Assembly: GCF_000002515.2 (NCBI RefSeq)
Contig: NC_006040.1
Coordinates: 1,178,001-1,242,000, forward strand
Length of the DNA stretch: 64,000 nt
Reading direction: 5' to 3'
Source: Kluyveromyces lactis
Lineage: Eukaryota; Ascomycota; Saccharomycetes; Saccharomycetales; Saccharomycetaceae
The translations under genes and the position numbers were made by a program. The notes below the pieces were generated by a model that saw only the letters and a list, made by a program, of their open reading frames with translations, was not told the origin of the DNA and ran no database searches. How positions within the stretch are numbered: position 1 is the first letter of the stretch; every line of letters starts with the position of its first letter. Shown piece after piece: positions 58,807-64,000 of this stretch.

Positions 58807-58873
58807 AGCAGGGTACTGGTGAGTGTAGCAGATACTAATTGGCTAGTAGTAGAAGGAAAAAAAAATCAAAATT

Positions 58874-58995
58874 GGGGCGAGCTGGGAATTGAACCCAGGG
58901 CCTCTCGCATGCTTTGCAGTAGTTAAACTTCGTTTATCGAAGCTTCGCTAGGCTATTAACCCAAAGCGAGAATCATACCACTAGACCACACGCCC
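58874..58995 (-). tRNA. tRNA-Pro (anticodon TGG) with a 50-nt intron
   Basis: A 122-nt gene on the minus strand. Acceptor GGGCGTG and CTCGCCC pair with the same T-T mismatch seen in S. cerevisiae tP(UGG). The anticodon loop is TTTGGG before the intron and T after it. Removing 50 nt leaves 72 nt. The intron is longer than the roughly 30-nt S. cerevisiae intron and holds a CGAAGCTTCG palindrome and CAAAG, which can pair with the anticodon region. Confidence 0.94.
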
Positions 58996-59251
58996 TATAT
59001 AATTTTGATGTTCCTTTCTTTGACAACTTTGCCACCATACAATAGAGCATCCACACACGTGACTGACAAAAAACACGATCCCACCCTCAAACACTAAAAA
59101 AAAAAACTCGAATTTGTTCAGTGTTAACTCGTCGAAATAAAACACGTCTCTTCTTTGAATCAAAATTGGTTATCTGTTTACCTTTATGCTACTTAAGACC
59201 ACTATATATCGCTATTACCAAGTCAATTGAGCGAGGAACGAGGATATAATA

Positions 59252-59878
59252 ATGCTATACTCTATTGTTTCAGTTCTATTGGTGTTTATCAGTGGATTCT
59301 GTGCGGCAGAATCCAGTAACTATGCACCATTTGCGATTTCATTACCTGCATTCTCAAAAGAATGTTTATACCATGACTTGATGTCTGCTGACGACGCCTT
59401 AGTGGTAGGTTACCAAGTGTTGACTGGTGGCAACTTTGAAATCGATTTCGAAATCACTTCCCCAGATGGATCCGTCATTATCTCGGAGAAACAAAAGAAA
59501 TACTCTGATTTCCTATTGAAATCGTTTGGTATCGGTCAATACAAGTTCTGTTTCACAAACACTCACGGTACTGCGCTGAAGAAAGTTGAACTTACGTTAG
59601 AATTGGAAAAGAGGACTATGGGGTCCGAGAAGGAGAATCCAGAGGATGTGATCACGAACAATGCAATCGAAGAGATCGACAGAAACTTGAACAAGATCAG
59701 AAAGATGATGGACTACCTGAGAGCCAGAGAATGGAGAAATATGTCGACTGTGCAATCTACAGAGTCCCGTATTGTATGGCTATCCATTTTGACAATGGGT
59801 ATCATGGCCAGTATCAGTACTTTACAAGCTACCGTCGTCCATTTCATGTTCAAAGATCGTCAAAGAAACTATGTTTAA
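59252..59878 (+). CDS. ERP4: p24 family cargo receptor Erp2/Erp4
   Basis: A 208-residue p24 protein of COPII/COPI vesicles. Signal peptide (to about residue 19, CAAES), GOLD domain with FSKECLYHDLM and YKFCFTNTHGTALKK (the two conserved cysteines), a coiled coil with AIEEIDRNLNKI and YLRAREWRNMSTVQSTESR, one membrane segment, and a short tail KDRQRNYV. Sequence is close to both S. cerevisiae Erp2 and Erp4; ERP4 (YOR016C) is the one next to PET127, so the symbol is chosen by position. Confidence 0.93.
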   Translation: MLYSIVSVLLVFISGFCAAESSNYAPFAISLPAFSKECLYHDLMSADDALVVGYQVLTGGNFEIDFEITSPDGSVIISEKQKKYSDFLLKSFGIGQYKFCFTNTHGTALKKVELTLELEKRTMGSEKENPEDVITNNAIEEIDRNLNKIRKMMDYLRAREWRNMSTVQSTESRIVWLSILTMGIMASISTLQATVVHFMFKDRQRNYV

Positions 59879-60189
59879 AGGAAAGAAGGCGTGTTTTCAA
59901 GAGACCGCTTCATATAAGTATGTACATATGCGTGGATAGAAATACGTAGTACAGCGTACATTGCACAATGACATCTTAAGGTTACTGGATCCTGTGAGGA
60001 AAGGCTCACAGGCTTTCGGTATATGTGTGAATATCCGGGTAAGTAATTCGTTAACAAATTGTAAGAACTAAGACTTAAACACATCTAATATAGGAAGAAC
60101 ACAATCATTTGCCACCATCAAACAGAGGGGAACAAGGCATCAAAAGCTGCTTTAGCGTACCAGGGAAGTTACAATTCGAAACAAACGTT
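59879..60189 (+). promoter_or_regulatory. RPN7 promoter with PACE element and Reb1 site
   Basis: TTTGCCACC at 60108-60116 is the exact reverse complement of the proteasome element GGTGGCAAA, bound by Rpn4. It lies 74 bp before the chosen RPN7 ATG. CCGGGTAA at 60035-60042 is a Reb1-type site. A hairpin (arm CCTGTGAG, loop GAAAGG) is at 59991-60012. Confidence 0.8.
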
Positions 60190-61416
60190 ATGTCTGAAGA
60201 TACTGAAGTTCAATACGTGGATCCTAGTGTGAATCGTGTGCCAAATTACGAGGCATCCGATCATGCTTTTGTCCTTGGACAAGGGAATCTCTCTCATCTA
60301 CATGAAGCCTCAAGGGATGCTTTGTTGAAACTGATCAGAGAAGATCATATGGCTCCATATTATAAACATGTGTGCGAAGAGTTACCCTCGGGAGCCATTG
60401 AGTGGGATCAATCCTTTTACGATTCGTTAGTGGCGAAGAACGAAGAAGAGATTAAGAAGTTAAAGGATCATTTAACTGAAATTGAAGAGAAAGACGAAGG
60501 TGAGTTGGAGAAGGCTCAATCCTGGATCAATTTAGGTGAGTATTATGCAAAGATTGGTGATAAAGACAACGCCGAGGAAACGTTGACCAAGGCCTTGGAT
60601 AAAGCTGTGTCTACTGGTGCCAAGATCGATATCATGTTAACTATAACCAGACTTGGATTCTTCTACAACGATCAGCATTACGTGAAGCAGAAGCTAGAAG
60701 GAGTCAATGCGATGATTGAGAAAGGTGGTGATTGGGAAAGAAGAAATAGATACAAGACTTATAAGGGGATCCATTCGATGGCCATCAGAGATTTCAAGAC
60801 CGCTGCGTCCTTACTAGTCGAATCGTTAGCCACTTTCACTTCTACCGAGCTTACCTCGTATGAGAACATCGCTACCTACGCGTTCGTTACTGGGTTATTT
60901 GCATTTGAAAGGACTGATTTGAAGGAAAAGATTATCGATTCGCCTGACTTGCTAGCGTTGATGACAACGACGCCAGCGTTACAATCCATATCCTCCCTTT
61001 CCATTTCACTTTACACTTCCGAATATAAAAGTTATTTCCCATATTTGTTAGAGACCTACGACAAAGTGCTATTGCCCTCCAAATATTTGAACCAACACGC
61101 CGATTATTTTGTAAGGGAAATGAGAAGAATGGTTTACGCTCAACTATTGGAATCTTACAAGACGCTCTCGATAAAATCGATGGCTGGTGCATTCGGCGTC
61201 TCTGAAGATTTCTTAGACAAAGATCTAAGCAAATTCATACCAACGAAACAACTCAACTGTGTCATCGACCGTGTCAACGGTATAGTAGAGACAAATCGGC
61301 CAGATAACAAGAACGCTCAATACCAACTTCTCGTAAAACAGGGTGATGGATTGATTACAAAACTACAAAAGTATGGTGCGGCTGTTAAGCTTACAGGCAC
61401 CGATCGTATAATATAG
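60190..61416 (+). CDS. RPN7: 26S proteasome lid subunit Rpn7
   Basis: PCI-domain subunit of the 19S lid, 408 residues from the ATG at 60190 (429 in S. cerevisiae). The N-terminus EVQYVDPSVNRVPNYE matches S. cerevisiae EVEYVDPTVNRVPNYE. TPR-like helices (AQSWINLGEYYAKIGDKDNAE), WERRNRYKTYKGIHSMA and the PCI domain with NCVIDRVNGIVETNRPDNKN are clear. The frame continues 27 codons upstream, but that part begins at a non-ATG codon and contains the PACE promoter site, so it is not coding. Confidence 0.97.
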   Translation: MSEDTEVQYVDPSVNRVPNYEASDHAFVLGQGNLSHLHEASRDALLKLIREDHMAPYYKHVCEELPSGAIEWDQSFYDSLVAKNEEEIKKLKDHLTEIEEKDEGELEKAQSWINLGEYYAKIGDKDNAEETLTKALDKAVSTGAKIDIMLTITRLGFFYNDQHYVKQKLEGVNAMIEKGGDWERRNRYKTYKGIHSMAIRDFKTAASLLVESLATFTSTELTSYENIATYAFVTGLFAFERTDLKEKIIDSPDLLALMTTTPALQSISSLSISLYTSEYKSYFPYLLETYDKVLLPSKYLNQHADYFVREMRRMVYAQLLESYKTLSIKSMAGAFGVSEDFLDKDLSKFIPTKQLNCVIDRVNGIVETNRPDNKNAQYQLLVKQGDGLITKLQKYGAAVKLTGTDRII

Positions 61417-62246
61417 TGGTAGTAGTAGCAGTATAGTAATTATACAGAGTATATAGCTCGAACAAGTATTATTTCGATGCGATGATAAAACCAACGATAG
61501 GGTCGAGACACTAATCTTTTGCTTTGTAATGAGAAACCGAAAAAGAATGCGCCTCAAAGACTCTTAGGGCTACCCTCATTTTAGACCTCTTCACCTTACA
61601 ATTCTCAGTATCGCTATACCGGATTCTGATCGCCAGTTACGTCTTTTGCTATGGGCTGGAAATGGATATTTAACGTTGTCTTCTTTAACGGGTTCATAGG
61701 AAGTTCCGTAAAGGTTTTGCTTTAATAGCAAAGCAAATAGCAAAACAACCAAGAAAAGTGCACAGAGGTCGCAGCGCTACCCAACAGAGGCCGAGTGTAA
61801 GGATTTAGTACGATACACTACGAGAAAATAAGGGTAGTATGTGTTAACGACGCAAACGAACAGAGGAGAGAGGAGACTACTACTTCCTGGATTACTTCCT
61901 GATGGAGTTACCGGATTATCGAGAGAAAGAGGGAGAGATAAACACGAGATACCCTCAATGTTGCTTTAAGGGTATTACGGTGGGTACAGAAGACGTAAGT
62001 AATGGTTGGATTTGTCGTATGGTTTGGTGTTTCGCAGTAATAGCTGCACGCTTGCAGAGCAGTCACTTATTAATGATTAGCTGAAGGTCTAGCTGCTCTA
62101 TACAGTGCTGGAAAAGTATATAAACTGGCTCAATGGATTGGAATGATGAGTGAGTGTTACCTAATTCGTTGTCGTTACCGTATCATGTCAATTGTTGATC
62201 GCTCACAGAATAGATCAAACATCTAAGTCAAGACAGTCTGCCTACA
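61417..62246. other. CTT1 promoter region
   Basis: An 830-bp stretch. TATATAAA at 62117-62124 lies 130 bp before the CTT1 start. A hairpin with arm TTTGCTTT is at 61716-61737 and a direct repeat of TACTTCCTG near 61881-61904. By eye I find no AGGGG or CCCCT stress element, which S. cerevisiae CTT1 uses. Confidence 0.6.
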
Positions 62247-63899
62247 ATGCCTTCTGAATACTCTTCACCTCCAGTTTACTCCACTTCAAATGGGTTTAAA
62301 TACTCTCATCATCCATACGGTGCACAATACTCGCGTCCAGATGGTCCACTTTTACTACAGGATAACCATTTGATAGAATCTCTAGCTAGATTCGATAGGG
62401 AAAGAATTCCCGAAAGAGTTGTCCATGCCAAAGGTGGCGGATGTCATATCGAATTTGAACTCACTGATTCGTTATCTGACATCACATATGCAGCACCATA
62501 CCAATCTCCCGGTTACAAGTGTCCTGGTATCATAAGATGCAGTACCGTTGGCGGTGAATCAGGGGCTCCAGATACAGCCAGAGATCCAAGAGGTTTCAGT
62601 TTCAAGTTTTACACGAAATGGGGGAACCATGACTGGGTGTTCAACAATACACCGGTGTTCTTCATCAGAGATGCAAACAAGTTCCCTCATTTTATTCACA
62701 CTCAAAAGAGATCCCCAAGGAATCATTTGGGACAGGCTTCTGATACTTCCATGTATTGGGATTATTTGACTCAAAATATCGAGTCCATCCATCAAATCAC
62801 GTATATGTTCGGTGATAGAGGCACTCCAGCTTCTTGGTCTGACATGAGTGCATATTCCGGTCACACTTATAAGTTTATCAATGCTGAAGGTAAGTTGACT
62901 TACGTGCAAATTCATGTGTTACCAGAGAATGGATTCAAGACTCTTTCATTGGAAGAAGCCAATAAGTTAGCTGGTGAAAATCCTGATTATAATAACCAAT
63001 TGTTGTTCGAAAAGCTAGAAGCCGGTGAACGTCCAAAATTTAATTGCTATGTTCAGACGATGACCCCTGAGCAAGCAGAAAATTTCAGGTATTCCATTAA
63101 CGATTTGACCAAGATTTGGCCACATAAGGAATTCCCATTGCGCAAGTTCGGTACCATTACCCTAACCCATAACGTCGATAACTATTTCGAAGAAATCGAG
63201 CAACTTGCTTTCTCTCCATCAAACACCTGTATTCCAGGTATCGAGCCATCCAACGATTCTGTCTTGCAATCCAGATTATTCTCGTACCCAGACACTCAAC
63301 GTCACAGACTTGGTACCAACTTTATGCAGTTACCAGTCAATAGACCCGTGAATATGGGTAGAGAAGCTTGTCCATTTGCAGGTGCGAATTTCCAAAGAGA
63401 TGGGCCAATGTGTATGTTCAACTTCAAGGACCAACCAAACTATATCGCTTCTTCCGGTAAAAACCTTGTTCAGTTCAACACATTGGATGACAACAATGCC
63501 AAGTCAACGCACGAAAGATTTACTGGTGTTGTATTAGAAGAGGATGTTGTCGCTGAAATAAAGAGACAAGAAGAAAACCGTGTAGAACATGAACGTGTTG
63601 TTAACGGTAAGATCAACGAATATTATATTGTCAATGGTGCATCTCCAGTCGATTTGGAACAACCAAGAGCTCTATACGAAAAGGTGTACAACGACAAGGA
63701 TAAGAAGACATTCGTCAAAAACGTTGTTGCACATGCTTCTAAGATCTCCAATCCGGAAATTAAGACTCGTGTGTCTCAATACTTCGGTCTTTTGAATGAA
63801 GATTTGGGTAAACAGATCGCTGAAGGCCTTGAAATCCAATGGGAGCCAGTTTCTTTCGAAACATATGCCCGGAGAATCAGTATCGCCAGTGCTTTCTAA
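62247..63899 (+). CDS. CTT1: cytosolic catalase T
   Basis: Heme catalase that removes hydrogen peroxide, 550 residues. Active-site His60 in RVVHAKGGGCHIEFE, the catalytic Asn in WVFNNTPVFFIRD (133/134) and the proximal heme-ligand Tyr347 in RLFSYPDTQRHRLG. It is closer to S. cerevisiae Ctt1 than Cta1 (NCYVQTMTPEQAENFRYS, PRALYEKVYND and a C-terminus of SIASAF against SIASAN). It lacks a peroxisomal SKL/SKF ending, so a cytosolic enzyme is expected. The gene is complete; the last 100 bases of the window are its 3' flank. Confidence 0.97.
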   Translation: MPSEYSSPPVYSTSNGFKYSHHPYGAQYSRPDGPLLLQDNHLIESLARFDRERIPERVVHAKGGGCHIEFELTDSLSDITYAAPYQSPGYKCPGIIRCSTVGGESGAPDTARDPRGFSFKFYTKWGNHDWVFNNTPVFFIRDANKFPHFIHTQKRSPRNHLGQASDTSMYWDYLTQNIESIHQITYMFGDRGTPASWSDMSAYSGHTYKFINAEGKLTYVQIHVLPENGFKTLSLEEANKLAGENPDYNNQLLFEKLEAGERPKFNCYVQTMTPEQAENFRYSINDLTKIWPHKEFPLRKFGTITLTHNVDNYFEEIEQLAFSPSNTCIPGIEPSNDSVLQSRLFSYPDTQRHRLGTNFMQLPVNRPVNMGREACPFAGANFQRDGPMCMFNFKDQPNYIASSGKNLVQFNTLDDNNAKSTHERFTGVVLEEDVVAEIKRQEENRVEHERVVNGKINEYYIVNGASPVDLEQPRALYEKVYNDKDKKTFVKNVVAHASKISNPEIKTRVSQYFGLLNEDLGKQIAEGLEIQWEPVSFETYARRISIASAF

Positions 63900-64000
63900 G
63901 ACGATATTAGGAAATTGTTCAAAGTGTATGTCAACAACTGTTTCCATAATTTGATGAGATGCTCTGCGAGTTTTCTTAACGATTGAAGACATAATATTTA

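Overview
The window is nuclear DNA of a budding yeast of the family Saccharomycetaceae that did not pass through the whole-genome duplication. Genes that in Saccharomyces cerevisiae are split between the centromere regions of chromosomes V (YEL/YER) and IX (YIL/YIR) are interleaved here in one row. Genes kept as duplicates there (YIA6/YEA6, ERP2/ERP4) appear once. A point centromere with a CDEII of about 165 bp, twice the S. cerevisiae length, points to the Kluyveromyces/Eremothecium side of the family; the moderate GC content favours a Kluyveromyces-like species. Species identity is inference.

Layout. 1-8.7 kb: YND1, FMP52, a dynactin p25 (DCTN5) homologue that S. cerevisiae lacks, PMI40, NOP16, SGN1. 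8.7-10.3 kb: AT-rich gene-free stretch with the centromere at about 9303-9501. 10.3-29 kb: IRC22, a YIL001W-like ankyrin/BTB gene, INP51, a YIL002W-A-like gene, WBP1, GIM4 (one intron), YEA4, VAB2, CFD1, BET1, EPS1, the mitochondrial NAD carrier gene and a WOPR regulator (MIT1/WOR1). 29-31.9 kb: a 3-kb gene-poor stretch with long palindromes and a GCN4 leader that may carry eight short uORFs. 31.9-43.4 kb: GCN4, NAS2, URM1, tRNA-Arg, a short-form 2-isopropylmalate synthase with Gcn4 sites upstream, tRNA-Trp, tRNA-Asp, EST3 (one uninterrupted frame), APM1, DOT5, CUB1. 43.9-64 kb: WSC1, a HapX-type iron regulator, GAS5, tRNA-Thr, initiator tRNA-Met, ADI1, ANY1, PET127, AIM17, SPO11, tRNA-Pro, ERP2/4, RPN7 and catalase CTT1.

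Most genes are ordinary housekeeping functions: ER glycosylation and p24 traffic, Fe-S assembly, vesicle transport, proteasome assembly and lid, cell-wall integrity, telomere and meiosis. Regulatory links inside the window include Gcn4 sites upstream of the leucine-pathway gene, a proteasome (PACE) element before RPN7, ribosome-biogenesis motifs before NOP16 and a CCAAT box before the HapX-type gene.

The least expected structure is a set of short, perfect or near-perfect inverted repeats with unrelated sequences and loops mostly of 0-5 nt, found between genes and also inside coding regions. Four lie in a row in the first 63 codons of WSC1, one in a variable linker of the WOPR regulator, and three within 300 bp between MIT1 and GCN4. 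I see no retroelement, LTR, DNA transposon or CRISPR array.
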